Assembly (NCBI GenBank): GCA_016219185.1
Contig: JACRBZ010000074.1
Coordinates: forward strand, 62,001-126,000
DNA length: 64,000 nucleotides
Origin: Deltaproteobacteria bacterium
GTDB lineage: Bacteria > Desulfobacterota > Desulfobacteria > Desulfobacterales > Desulfatirhabdiaceae
Reading direction: 5' to 3'
A program made the position numbers and the translations under genes. The first letter of the stretch is position 1. The number at the start of each line of letters is the position of its first letter. The notes under the pieces are model-generated. The model was not told the DNA's origin. It made no database searches and saw only the letters and a program-made list of their open reading frames with translations. Shown in pieces: positions 7,934 to 16,371 of the stretch.

Positions 7934-10057
7934 TTAAGCCTTGTACACCTTGCAGATGTAGCATTTAAGGGGCTCTGCACCCGTATCAGGGTCGAAGTGC
8001 TCGTCTCCGTAGAGAAGGTTTGCGCAGGATTCCTTCCATCTGTAGTCCGGCGCGGGGGCCTCCGGGTACCACCAGGCATGTTCCGCATTGACCACATCGG
8101 GTGCGATGCCCTCAAAGAGCCTGGCCTTGAACTTTGCCTGTCCATGGGGAGATTCCAGGTATACCCAGTCTCCTTCTTCTATGCCAAGGTTTGCCGCGCT
8201 ATCGGGATGAATCTCCACGACAGGATCGGGATGCCTTCTCCGCAATGAGGCAACCTGGTGCATCTCGGAGTGGAAGAATTCCCGCATCTTGGTTCCGCTC
8301 ATGAGGATGAAAGGGTATTCCTTGAAAAGCCAGGGAGTGGATACGGGGGAGAGCGGAGGCTCGACGTAGACGGGCAGAGGGGGTCTGCCTTCGTGCTCCA
8401 TCACGTTCGAGTAGAGCTCGAACTTCCCCGATGGGGTGTGAAAACCTTCGGTTTCATACTTCCTGTAGCGCATCTCACCCATGAGGATCTCCTTTTTCTG
8501 GAATTCCTCAAAGCTCATCCCGGTATCCTCAAGGAGCCAGTTGAGGTAGGCATGCCGATCCGGCCAGGGGAATGCCGCGTTAAGACCCAGCCCGTGCGCC
8601 ACATCGAAGATGACATCCCGGTCGTCCCGCGTTTCGCCCACCTGAGCGAGTTTCTTTCGAGCAAGCACGCACCAGATCTTGTGCATGCAGACCAGATCGT
8701 CCTGCTCGAGCCAGTGGGCTGCCGGAAGCACAAGATCTGCAAGCTGTGCCGTAGGTGTCATGAAGAGGTCGGAGACAACGGTGTATTCCATATGATCTCG
8801 AAGAGCCCTCTCGACGGTAAGCCCCTGAGTCCCCGTGACGATAGGATTGGACCCTATGATCCATATTCCCCTGACCCGGTACGGATCGCCCGTGACCACG
8901 GATTTCCAGAATGTTGGCGGATGGCAGTTGGGAGCAAAGGGGTACTTGCCGCCGGTAATGATGCGTGCCTTTTTCTCAGGCGGTAGGAACTGTACGCCGG
9001 CAACGCTCATATCCACCAGAGGAGATTTGGGCTTCACCCCCTTCGGAGGGATCCAGAGCACGTCTCCACCGGGTATATCGATATTTCCCGTAAGCCCCAT
9101 CAGAATGAGGAGGGCTCTTCCGGTCTGGAAGCCGTTCACGCTGGTGTCGATTCCATTTCCCCACTGAAGACTTGCGGGACGGGTCGTGGCGTAGGTCCTG
9201 GCGGCGGCTCGGATTTGATCGGCCGGGACTCGTGTGACGGGATCGGCCCACTCGGGGGTGAAGGGCCGGATGTGCTCTGCAAGGCGGTCAAAGCCGAAGG
9301 AGTACTTTCCCACGAACTCGTGGTCGTAGAGGTCTTCCGTGATGATCGTATGGATCATGGCAAGGGCCAGTGCACATTCACTGCCTGGCCGGAGCTGGAG
9401 CCAGTGGTCGGCCTCTTTGGCAAGGGAGATTCGCCGCGGGTCTACAACGATGAGCTTCTCGGCCTTTTTGACGGCCCGCTTGAACATGGATCCGCACATG
9501 CCGTCTGAAGCACCCGTTTCCACATGATTGCAGCCCCAGTTGAGGATGCAGGCGGGAGTCTTTCCGCCAAAGCCGTAGATGTCGCTGACGGGAAGGCCTC
9601 CAAGGGTGATGGCGCTTCCGATGACCCTCGGGATATAGCACAGATGGCCCGGGTTCACGAAATTAGGAGTCCCGAAGGCATTGGCAAATCGGATGGTGAA
9701 TTCCGTATAGGGCCTTCCCGTCCCCTGGGCAACGGCAAGGTACTCGGAACCCGGTTCCCGGCGGATGAGCTCGAAGCGCTCGACCATCTCGGCGATGGCC
9801 TCATCCCAGGAGACCCGCTCCCACTTATTCTCCCCGCGTGCTCCCGTTCTTCTGAGGGGGTGCTGCAACCGGTCCGGATGGTAGAGCATCTCGGGCGCGG
9901 CCGCACCCTTCGGGCATAGAAATCCCCTGCTGGTGGGGCTATCCGGATCTCCGGAGACCTTCACCACCTTGTCTCCTTCCATATGCACCAGAACCTGACA
10001 GACGCCATGGCAGCCACGGCAGGATGATCGGACAACATCGGTGATACGACCGCTCAT
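7934..10057 (-). CDS. Molybdopterin (bis-MGD) oxidoreductase, DMSO reductase family
   Basis: The 707-residue enzyme has an N-terminal [4Fe-4S] site (Cys13, Cys16, Cys20, Cys48 in SCRGCHGVC and GFLCPKG), a molybdopterin domain (WGCNHVETGASDGM, VVDPRRISLAKEADHWL) and a C-terminal molydopterin-dinucleotide-binding barrel (about 590-690). It has no Tat signal, so it is cytosolic. A C-terminal CYICKVYKA tail adds a CxxC. The start has AAGGAG 6-7 bp upstream. It follows an isochorismatase-fold hydrolase and a MarR gene on the same strand, a probable three-gene unit. The substrate cannot be assigned; no dedicated iron-sulfur or membrane subunit is next to it. Confidence 0.88.
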   Translation of the reverse strand: MSGRITDVVRSSCRGCHGVCQVLVHMEGDKVVKVSGDPDSPTSRGFLCPKGAAAPEMLYHPDRLQHPLRRTGARGENKWERVSWDEAIAEMVERFELIRREPGSEYLAVAQGTGRPYTEFTIRFANAFGTPNFVNPGHLCYIPRVIGSAITLGGLPVSDIYGFGGKTPACILNWGCNHVETGASDGMCGSMFKRAVKKAEKLIVVDPRRISLAKEADHWLQLRPGSECALALAMIHTIITEDLYDHEFVGKYSFGFDRLAEHIRPFTPEWADPVTRVPADQIRAAARTYATTRPASLQWGNGIDTSVNGFQTGRALLILMGLTGNIDIPGGDVLWIPPKGVKPKSPLVDMSVAGVQFLPPEKKARIITGGKYPFAPNCHPPTFWKSVVTGDPYRVRGIWIIGSNPIVTGTQGLTVERALRDHMEYTVVSDLFMTPTAQLADLVLPAAHWLEQDDLVCMHKIWCVLARKKLAQVGETRDDRDVIFDVAHGLGLNAAFPWPDRHAYLNWLLEDTGMSFEEFQKKEILMGEMRYRKYETEGFHTPSGKFELYSNVMEHEGRPPLPVYVEPPLSPVSTPWLFKEYPFILMSGTKMREFFHSEMHQVASLRRRHPDPVVEIHPDSAANLGIEEGDWVYLESPHGQAKFKARLFEGIAPDVVNAEHAWWYPEAPAPDYRWKESCANLLYGDEHFDPDTGAEPLKCYICKVYKA

Positions 10058-10079
10058 AGCTCACTCCTTATTTTCTTTT

Positions 10080-10670
10080 TCAGGCTATCGGTGGCAGCAC
10101 CTCTTGAAACAGGATGCCGAGCAATTGACTTCCTTCCGGGCGACTCCAGTCTTGGGCGAGTTCCGCCATGAGCGTGTTTGTCGCGGTCAGTACCACTCCC
10201 TCCCGTTCCATGCGCCGTCTCGACATGTCTTCCGATATTTCGTAAGGAGACCCTGAAGCGTCCATGACCGCTTGCACCTGGTAGCCCTCGCGGCGGGCGC
10301 TGATTGCAGGAAAGACAAGACACACGTCCGTCGTTACGCCTGCCATGATAAGGTTTCTTCGGCCCGTGGCTTCGACGGCTTTCTTGAAATGTGGATCATT
10401 CCAGGCATTGACGATGCCGGCGCGCTGGATTCTGGCGGCGAATGCTTCGGGAACAATATGCTCAAGCTCCGGTAGCAATGGCCCCTGGATGTTTTGTTCT
10501 TGCGAACTCGTGAGAACGACGGGGATATTCAATATCTTGGCTGTCTTGGCGAGAGCCAGTGTGTTTCGCTTGACCATATCAAGGGGGATATTCTTGATGA
10601 GCTTCATCGTCCCCAGTTGATGGTCGATGAGCAATAGGGCACTGTCAGCGGGTGAGAATGTACCGATCAT
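10080..10670 (-). CDS. Isochorismatase-family cysteine hydrolase (YcaC-like)
   Basis: The 196-residue protein has the isochorismatase-like fold with the catalytic acid in LLLIDHQ (Asp16) and the nucleophile Cys117 in AGVTTDVCLVFPAI, as in YcaC and nicotinamidase relatives. A strong AAGGAGG site precedes the ATG. It lies 22 bp upstream of the molybdopterin oxidoreductase and 131 bp downstream of a MarR gene. The three are probably co-expressed. YcaC-type enzymes are often paired with redox stress genes, but the substrate is unknown. Confidence 0.85.
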   Translation of the reverse strand: MIGTFSPADSALLLIDHQLGTMKLIKNIPLDMVKRNTLALAKTAKILNIPVVLTSSQEQNIQGPLLPELEHIVPEAFAARIQRAGIVNAWNDPHFKKAVEATGRRNLIMAGVTTDVCLVFPAISARREGYQVQAVMDASGSPYEISEDMSRRRMEREGVVLTATNTLMAELAQDWSRPEGSQLLGILFQEVLPPIA

Positions 10671-10801
10671 TTTGTGATCCTCCTTTCAAGGTTGATAAGT
10701 GTCGGGGTATAAGTTTTCTCTCCCTGGCGATTGTTCAGGTTATCTCACAGTTCCGAGTTCAGAGTAGACGTCCGGAAGCTGGCGATTCAGCATGATCCGG
10801 C

Positions 10802-11311
10802 TCATTTCGTCGGAACGGGAGAATTAAATCGTTCATGGATGGCGTTCAGAATCCGGAGTGCATTCTTAAGGTCTTGCGAAGAAAGGTCGGTAACAATACC
10901 GTTAGCCCAAGTTCCCTGTAAAGCCATTGCCTCGCAAAATGTACGATTTCCGGTTTCGGTCAACACATAGAGAGGGGACCGTTCATGACGAGGGTTTGGG
11001 CGCTGCTCCAAGAAGCCCTCATTCTTCAACTTGTTGATTTGTTTCTGCGCTCCCTGACGTGTGATACCAATGGCTTCGGCGATCTGCGGCGCGGAGAGAG
11101 GCTTTCCGGCGAACGCTGCGGCGGTCAGTACTTGCCAGCGGGCGCTGGTGAGATTGAGCGGCTTGACAAGTTGGTCGCCAATCTCTAAAAGGCGGCCGTT
11201 CACCCGGAAAACCGCAAGTATAATGTCGGTCAGGATATCGGCTTCGGGGGTGCGTTCGATTGTCACTGTGCGTTCCTTGACGGTCGGTTGGATTTTGCAA
11301 AAAAGCCTCAT
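10802..11311 (-). CDS. MarR family transcriptional regulator
   Basis: This is a winged-helix regulator of up to 169 residues with ISAPQIAEAIGITRQGAQKQINKLKNEGFLEQ-like recognition helix and wing (seen as PQIAEAIGITRQGAQKQIN and YVLTETG). The ATG at 11311 has no ribosome-binding site. A GTG at 11266 has AAGGAA about 6 bp upstream and gives a 154-residue protein, which is the more likely start. A perfect 13-bp inverted repeat covers its own promoter, so autorepression is likely. The isochorismatase and molybdopterin oxidoreductase genes follow on the same strand. Confidence 0.85.
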   Translation of the reverse strand: MRLFCKIQPTVKERTVTIERTPEADILTDIILAVFRVNGRLLEIGDQLVKPLNLTSARWQVLTAAAFAGKPLSAPQIAEAIGITRQGAQKQINKLKNEGFLEQRPNPRHERSPLYVLTETGNRTFCEAMALQGTWANGIVTDLSSQDLKNALRILNAIHERFNSPVPTK

Positions 11312-11333
11312 TAGGACTGCTCGGTCTCCATTA

Positions 11334-11370
11334 TGACAACCAGTTTACAATAATGGAAACTGGTTGTCAA
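11334..11370 (-). promoter_or_regulatory. MarR operator and overlapping promoter
   Basis: TGACAACCAGTTT at 11334-11346 is repeated as its exact reverse complement at 11357-11369, with a 10-bp spacer. Read on the minus strand, TTGACA (11370-11365) and a TAAACT -10 candidate 17 bp later sit inside the palindrome. A repressor bound here would block RNA polymerase. It lies just upstream of the MarR gene. Confidence 0.65.
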
Positions 11371-11451
11371 TTTTTTTATCACTGATCAGCCTTCGGAAAA
11401 TAGAAACCGCATCACAGCCGGATTCGAAACAAATATTCATTTCATAAAATT

Positions 11452-11492
11452 CTAACCCGCCACTAGTTTTCTGCTAACAATTTCCCCATACC
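11452..11492 (+). promoter_or_regulatory. Pho-box-like promoter A (mgsA-1 / phoA unit)
   Basis: CTAAC at 11452, CTAGT at 11463 and CTAAC at 11474 are spaced at exactly 11 bp. CATACC follows 13 bp after the last box start as a -10 candidate. Eleven-base direct repeats are the hallmark of PhoB-type sites. The unit downstream ends with an alkaline phosphatase. Confidence 0.6.
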
Positions 11493-11527
11493 ATACGCCC
11501 GATTCAGCAGTTGATTTACCCTGACAT

Positions 11528-11551
11528 CGGTCTGGATTCCTGATCAGACCG
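11528..11551 (+). promoter_or_regulatory. Leader stem-loop before mgsA-1
   Basis: CGGTCTG (11528-11534) pairs perfectly with CAGACCG (11545-11551) around a 10-base loop. It lies in the 5' leader, 35 bp before the start codon. A different but similarly placed hairpin precedes mgsA-2. Confidence 0.4.
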
Positions 11552-11586
11552 GATTCCGGTTTATCGATACAAGAGGAATGCCTATT

Positions 11587-12063
11587 ATGAAAGACAAGCA
11601 GAAACATATCGCGCTGGTTGCGCACGACAATCGAAAAAAAGATCTCATCGAATGGGTTGAATGGAATTTTGATATTCTGCTAAAACACCAACTCACCTGT
11701 ACCGGTACAACCGGCAACCTTGTCGAGATAGCGCTTCTACGCAAGCTCGAGGAAAAAAATTGCCATCAAAAACTGTCGATTCATAAATTGCGATCCGGGC
11801 CTCTTGGCGAGGATCAGCAACTTGGCGCTTTGATTACTGAAGGGAAAATCGACATCGCCATCTTTTTTTGGGATCCGATGCAGCCCCATCCTCATGATGT
11901 CGATGCCAAGGCATTGCTGCGAATCGCCGTGCTTTACAACGTTCCCATGGCATGCAATCGAGCCACGGCGGATTTCATTATTTCCTCATCTTTGATGGCT
12001 GATAAAGACGCAAAAATCATATCAGATTCCCGCCTGAAAGCTGCCATCGAATTTACTTATTAA
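11587..12063 (+). CDS. mgsA: Methylglyoxal synthase, copy 1
   Basis: The protein (158 residues from ATG 11587; an ATG at 11578 is also possible but sits too close to AGAGGA) converts dihydroxyacetone phosphate to methylglyoxal and phosphate. It shows the family signatures VAHDN, CTGTTGN, SGPLGEDQQLGALI, IFFWDPMQPHPHD and NRATADFII, with the catalytic Asp and His residues in these blocks. The last ~20 residues differ from copy 2 and are less conserved. It is the first gene after a Pho-box-like promoter and is followed by a small winged-helix gene, the same pair as at 16372. Release of Pi makes it sensible under phosphate limitation. Confidence 0.92.
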   Translation: MKDKQKHIALVAHDNRKKDLIEWVEWNFDILLKHQLTCTGTTGNLVEIALLRKLEEKNCHQKLSIHKLRSGPLGEDQQLGALITEGKIDIAIFFWDPMQPHPHDVDAKALLRIAVLYNVPMACNRATADFIISSSLMADKDAKIISDSRLKAAIEFTY

Positions 12064-12169
12064 TTTGATGCCATGTGACTTTAAAGCCCCCGCTTAATTT
12101 TCCGGATTGGCCCGAAACAAGGATACATACACACATACCATTTAATGAAGATATTTGGAGAAAGCAAAT

Positions 12170-12415
12170 ATGTTGAAAACACCCAAAGCGATCAAACGGG
12201 ATATCTTAAATAAATTCAAATCACTATTATATAATCATGACACTATTCCACCCAATTGGCTGCTGAAAGATTACTGGCGGTTGTTGACGTCGCAGGAAAA
12301 GGGAAATTTTAATCAGGCTGTGACCGATCTGATTCAAAAAGGGCTGATCGAGAAAGTGCACGGCCGCATCCCCACCCTTCGATTAACGGATAAAGGCGCC
12401 GATTTAATTTGCTGA
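12170..12415 (+). CDS. Small winged-helix-like protein, copy 1
   Basis: This 81-residue protein is a close paralogue of the one at 16871. Both share AIKRDILNKF/AIKRDILDKF, DYWRLLTSQEK and a C-terminal PTLRLTDKGADLIC, which resembles the wing of a winged-helix domain. ATG 12170 is chosen for its GGAG about 9 bp upstream; the frame also opens at a TTG at 12155. It follows mgsA in both copies, which suggests a fixed two-gene cassette. A role as a regulator or a partner of MgsA is inferred only from this linkage. Confidence 0.75.
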   Translation: MLKTPKAIKRDILNKFKSLLYNHDTIPPNWLLKDYWRLLTSQEKGNFNQAVTDLIQKGLIEKVHGRIPTLRLTDKGADLIC

Positions 12416-12443
12416 TTTACAGAAGACGGTTTCGAGGAATTTC

Positions 12444-13247
12444 ATGCGTGAATGCAAGATTATGGTTTTGTGGGCACTGTCAATTGGCGTTTCATTGATG
12501 CTGGGTGGTGTGCCTCGGGCCATGTCATCGATGGAAGGAGAAGAGATCCGGTATGTGGTAACCGCCAAGGGATTTCAGATCGGAAATGTAACCGTTGCCC
12601 AGAAGGCAGTACCCAACCATGGTGAACAGGAGATATATTTCGAGAACAGGACCGATGTCAGCGCATCCTTTCTTTGGATGCACTATCATCAGTCTTTCTC
12701 GGAACGTGCGGCTCTGAAGAAAGATAACCTGGTCCGGTATGGCCGCCAGGGAAGAAACAATGATGCGGATGTTTCCGTGGAAGGATGGTTGAGTCAGGAT
12801 ACCTTTAATTTGATGGTGACTGAAAACGGCAAACAGGGAACGCTGCTCATTCCGCGCCGGGATTATGATCGAACAACTATGGAGTGCCCGGAAGCCTTTA
12901 TGGACTTTGGTGCCAGCGGAAAAGCGACACTGCGCATCCTCGACATGGAACATTTGATTATTGTGACGCGCAATTATCGGCTGGTGCGGGAGGAAGTCTA
13001 TAAATTGGGGGAAAGTGAGTATCCTTGCCGGGTTGTCGATTTTTCCGATATCTACAAGTCCTGCCGGCGCTGGATCGGCATGGACAATGGCACCATTATC
13101 ATGTTCCGCCAGGATGGAAAAAGCAAGGAAGGATCATATTCGGTGCGGGCGGTATCGCTGCATCGACCCCTGCCCTGCAATCAGCATGAATGGATATGCG
13201 ACCAGCCGAAGATTTCACCCGACACGGGTTCATTTTCTTCAAACTAA
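12444..13247 (+). CDS. Exported protein of unknown function (DUF6134/DUF3108-like)
   Basis: The 267-residue protein begins with a hydrophobic signal peptide (about residues 7-28, MVLWALSIGVSLMLGGV, cleavage near MSS). The body looks like a beta-rich periplasmic lipocalin-like fold, with the opening pattern IRYVVTAKGFQIGNVTVAQ found in DUF3108/DUF6134 proteins. That family link is tentative. It sits between the mgsA cassette and phoA behind one Pho-box-like promoter, so an envelope role in phosphate starvation is plausible but unproven. Confidence 0.65.
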   Translation: MRECKIMVLWALSIGVSLMLGGVPRAMSSMEGEEIRYVVTAKGFQIGNVTVAQKAVPNHGEQEIYFENRTDVSASFLWMHYHQSFSERAALKKDNLVRYGRQGRNNDADVSVEGWLSQDTFNLMVTENGKQGTLLIPRRDYDRTTMECPEAFMDFGASGKATLRILDMEHLIIVTRNYRLVREEVYKLGESEYPCRVVDFSDIYKSCRRWIGMDNGTIIMFRQDGKSKEGSYSVRAVSLHRPLPCNQHEWICDQPKISPDTGSFSSN

Positions 13248-13254
13248 AGGCTCA

Positions 13255-13353
13255 TGGGAATGCTTCCGGGATCCGATCGAGCTTTTCGGGCCGGTACTTC
13301 ACATGCGAAATCATCCGGTTCGAGCAACCCAAATAGAGAGAAAGGAGGCCTAA
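13255..13353 (+). pseudogene. C-terminal fragment of a radical SAM gene (copy of 37532-37598)
   Basis: Positions 13255-13321 match 37532-37598 without gaps at about 59 of 67 bases. The frame reads WECFRDPIELFGPVLHMRNHP, against WECFRDPSELMGPVLDMRNHP at the end of the intact radical SAM protein at 36476. It has no start and ends at 13353. It is evidence that a copy of that gene once stood in front of phoA. Confidence 0.75.
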
Positions 13354-13460
13354 TATAAACGCTGTTGATGCGAGATGTTATCGGTAAAGAGGCATGGATC
13401 AATTCACAGAAACCCGTTAAAAAAAATCAGAAAATGAAGCGAAAAAGGAGGAAGGTGAAA

Positions 13461-14984
13461 ATGAAGCGAAAAAATCTTTCCGTTATTCTATCGATGACCT
13501 TTGCCCTGATATTTATGGCAACGGTTGCAGGCGCCAGTCAGTTGAAATATGTGTTTTTCTTTCTCGGAGACGGCATGGCGAGTTCACAGATTCAGGCAAC
13601 AGAGGCGTATCTGACCACCTTGAATGGCGGCTCTGCGATGAAGGCCGAGGATCTGTTGCAGAGCGAAAATCGACTGAACATGAGTAAGATGCCGGTTCAT
13701 GGCATGCAGACGACATACGATGCTTTTGCCCTGATGACCGATTCCGCATCAGCGGCAACGGCGTTTGCCTGCGGCATCAAGACGGTTAGCGGCACCATCA
13801 ACATGGACAGCACGAAAACATACAGTTATAAAAGCGTGGCTCAGTTGGCCCATGAGCAGGGAAGAAAAGTCGGTATCATCAGCAGCGTTTCCCTGGATCA
13901 TGCAACTCCTGCGGCATATTATGCCAGCGTGTCCACCCGTGACTATATGAATAACATTGCCACGCAGATGGCTGCGAGCGGCTTTGAATTCTTTGGCGGT
14001 GGGGGGTTGGTATCACCCTACGGGCCCAAAACAAGCGGCGATACGAGCAATAACGCCGTGAATCTGCTGGTTGCAAATGGTTACACCGGAAGATTCGATC
14101 GGGATGCGATCATGGCCCTCAAAACAACACCGGCAAGCAAGGTCGTATGCATCAATCCCTGGCTGCAGGATGCTGCCGCCATGCCATATGCCATCGATCG
14201 ACCTGCAGGCAATCTTTCTCTTGCGGAGATGACCGATGTGGCAATCGACAATCTCTACAAATTAAACAACGGCGGAAAAGGCTTTTTCCTGATGGTCGAA
14301 GGCGGCAAGGTCGATTGGGCCTGTCACGCCAACGATGCCATGGCAACGATCGGTGACATGCTTGATTTTGATAATGCAATCGGCGAAGCGCTGACTTTCT
14401 ATGTACAACATCCGCAGGAAACCTTGATCATTGTTACGGGCGACCATGAAACCGGCGGCATGAGCATCGGCCATGCCACCACAGGCTACAAGGCTTACTA
14501 CGAGAAGTTACTCGGCCAGAAAAACAGTTTCACTTATTTCGCCCAGAACCAGTGGGCCGTGCACAAAGCTGCCAATAGCGCCGGATACGACTGGACGCAG
14601 ACTGACAATCTGGCCAAAAATACAGAGATGATCAGCCTTATGAAAGACGCGTTCGGTCTTGACTGGAGCAAACTCAACGCCTACCAGAAAGAAAAACTGG
14701 AAGATGCCTATGACAAGTCCATGTGCGGCACCAACAAGAACAGTACGGATGCAAACCAGCTTCTCTACGGCAGCTATGAGCCCATCATCGTATCGATCAC
14801 GCATATCCTGAACGAAAGCGCCAGCATCGGGTGGACCACCTATTCCCATACCGGAGTACCGGCTCCGGTTTTTGCCGAGGGAATAGATGCGGATCAATTT
14901 AGCGGCTTTTACGACAACACGGACATTGCCAAGCGTATTGCTGTCGCAATGGGTATTCAACAGGATCTGCCTGTCTTGAAATAA
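13461..14984 (+). CDS. phoA: Alkaline phosphatase, exported
   Basis: The 507-residue phosphomonoesterase frees phosphate from organic esters in the periplasm. ATG 13461 is chosen because AAGGAGG lies just upstream and the protein then starts with a signal peptide (MKRKNLSVILSMTFALIFM, cleavage near AGA). The metal site begins at FFFLGDGM, the nucleophile is Ser in MTDSASAATAFACG, and further ligands lie in VEGGKVDWACH and VTGDHETGGM, all in family order. It is the last gene of the unit behind Pho-box-like promoter A and is closed by a strong terminator. The symbol reflects the family; it is closer to the large alkaline phosphatase group than to E. coli PhoA in detail. Confidence 0.92.
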   Translation: MKRKNLSVILSMTFALIFMATVAGASQLKYVFFFLGDGMASSQIQATEAYLTTLNGGSAMKAEDLLQSENRLNMSKMPVHGMQTTYDAFALMTDSASAATAFACGIKTVSGTINMDSTKTYSYKSVAQLAHEQGRKVGIISSVSLDHATPAAYYASVSTRDYMNNIATQMAASGFEFFGGGGLVSPYGPKTSGDTSNNAVNLLVANGYTGRFDRDAIMALKTTPASKVVCINPWLQDAAAMPYAIDRPAGNLSLAEMTDVAIDNLYKLNNGGKGFFLMVEGGKVDWACHANDAMATIGDMLDFDNAIGEALTFYVQHPQETLIIVTGDHETGGMSIGHATTGYKAYYEKLLGQKNSFTYFAQNQWAVHKAANSAGYDWTQTDNLAKNTEMISLMKDAFGLDWSKLNAYQKEKLEDAYDKSMCGTNKNSTDANQLLYGSYEPIIVSITHILNESASIGWTTYSHTGVPAPVFAEGIDADQFSGFYDNTDIAKRIAVAMGIQQDLPVLK

Positions 14985-15010
14985 AACCTGGACTTGTGTT
15001 TAAACCGGAA

Positions 15011-15044
15011 AACAGCGCCGGTGCTGCTGCGGCGCTGTTTTTTT
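15011..15044 (+). terminator. Rho-independent terminator of the phoA unit
   Basis: AACAGCGCCG (15011-15020) pairs perfectly with CGGCGCTGTT (15030-15039) around a 9-base loop, and a run of T follows to 15044. Confidence 0.9.
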
Positions 15045-15072
15045 ATGATCAGTATGAAACAGGGAGATATGC

Positions 15073-16224
15073 ATGTCACGTATGCGGCGCGAATGGCTTT
15101 TTTCGATAGTTATTACCATTGTCTGCATTGGGCTGTGGTTCATGGATCTGTCACAAATTCCGCAACAGACAAAGGGGCTGCACTGCCGCGGCTTGATTAC
15201 CGCCGTGGATAACAGCAGGGTGCGCGTGAACCTGATTGTCAGAACCGAAAACCAGTTTCTCACCGTTCGGCTGCTGGACGGGCCTTACAAGGGGCAGGAG
15301 ATGTCTCTTACCAATATGCTTACCGGCAAGATGGAAATGGACGAATTTTATGAAGTGGGCGGCGTGGTGCTGGTGGAATATGATGTCGTTGAAGGTAACC
15401 CCGGCCACGGCCTGGCCCGGGGATATTACCGGCTGCACTTTGAGCTCATTCTGATTTGCTTGTTCGCAGCGCTGCTTCTGGTTACTGCCGGCGTTACGGG
15501 ACTGAAGGCCATGCTCTCCTTTGTTTTTTCCGCCATCGTGCTGTGGAAGCTGTTTTTTCCGTTATTGCTCAAAAATTATCCGCCGCTGTCCACCGGCCTG
15601 ATTATTGTTGCCGTGCTCATCGCGGTTGTTACTTTCTCGGTCGGAGGACTGAACAGGCGCGGACTCGCCACCTTTATGGGCTCCATGCTGGGCGTATTGA
15701 TGACATGCGGGCTTGCGGTCTGGTTTGTCCATCTCTTTCGTCTCCATGGCGCGGTGAGGCCATTTGCAGAGACCCTTCTCTACTCCGGTTACTATTACCT
15801 CAATCTGACCGACATGTTTATTGCAAGCATATTCATCGCCTCCTCCGGTGCCATCATGGATGTGGCCATGGATATTGCAGCGAGCATGGACGAAATCAAG
15901 AACAGCCATCCTCAGATCGGTCTGCTTGAACACATTCAGTCAGGTCTGCGGGTCGGTCGGGCGGTCATCGGAACCATGACGACCACGCTGCTCCTGGCCT
16001 ATTCAAGCAGTCATATTGCCATGTTTCTGCTCTTCATCGCCAAAGGTCTTCCAAGTTCCAATATTTTGAATGCACCCTTTGTGGCCGCGGAGGTGTTGAA
16101 CATTCTGGTGGGCAGTTTCGGGCTTATCACCGTGGCGCCATTCACCGCGGCAGTGGCCGGGCTCCTCTACAAATACTGCGGACAACCGGGCAGTATGGAA
16201 TCGTCACCTTGCATCAACTCCTAA
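15073..16224 (+). CDS. YibE/F-like membrane protein
   Basis: The 383-residue protein has one N-terminal membrane segment (about 8-28), a ~100-residue extracytoplasmic beta domain (VRVNLIVRTENQFLTVRLLDGPYKGQ-type region) and about seven to eight further membrane helices. The arrangement and the segment MDVAMDIAASMDEIKN match the YibE/F family, whose transport substrate is unknown. It follows the phoA terminator, so it needs its own promoter or read-through. No box motif was found directly upstream. It is followed by Pho-box-like promoter B. Confidence 0.8.
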   Translation: MSRMRREWLFSIVITIVCIGLWFMDLSQIPQQTKGLHCRGLITAVDNSRVRVNLIVRTENQFLTVRLLDGPYKGQEMSLTNMLTGKMEMDEFYEVGGVVLVEYDVVEGNPGHGLARGYYRLHFELILICLFAALLLVTAGVTGLKAMLSFVFSAIVLWKLFFPLLLKNYPPLSTGLIIVAVLIAVVTFSVGGLNRRGLATFMGSMLGVLMTCGLAVWFVHLFRLHGAVRPFAETLLYSGYYYLNLTDMFIASIFIASSGAIMDVAMDIAASMDEIKNSHPQIGLLEHIQSGLRVGRAVIGTMTTTLLLAYSSSHIAMFLLFIAKGLPSSNILNAPFVAAEVLNILVGSFGLITVAPFTAAVAGLLYKYCGQPGSMESSPCINS

Positions 16225-16261
16225 CCCGCTCCTAATTTCCTTCTAACAATTTTTCCATAAT
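16221..16261 (+). promoter_or_regulatory. Pho-box-like promoter B (mgsA-2)
   Basis: CTAAC at 16221, CTAAT at 16232 and CTAAC at 16243 are at an exact 11-bp period, and CATAAT at 16256 lies 13 bp after the last box start. It overlaps the 3' end of the YibE/F gene. Confidence 0.65.
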
Positions 16262-16289
16262 ATGCACCTGACTCAACAGTTTAGCTGAT

Positions 16290-16318
16290 CCTGACGCAAC
16301 TCGGGTTTTGCGATCAGG
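16290..16318 (+). promoter_or_regulatory. Leader stem-loop before mgsA-2
   Basis: CCTGA-CGCAA (16290-16299) pairs with TTGCG-A-TCAGG (16308-16318), a ten-pair stem with one bulged A and an 8-base loop, in the leader about 55 bp before the start codon. Confidence 0.45.
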
Positions 16319-16371
16319 TTGGATCCCGGTGTTTGCCGGAAACGATCATCGAAAAAAGAGAAAGGCCTTTT

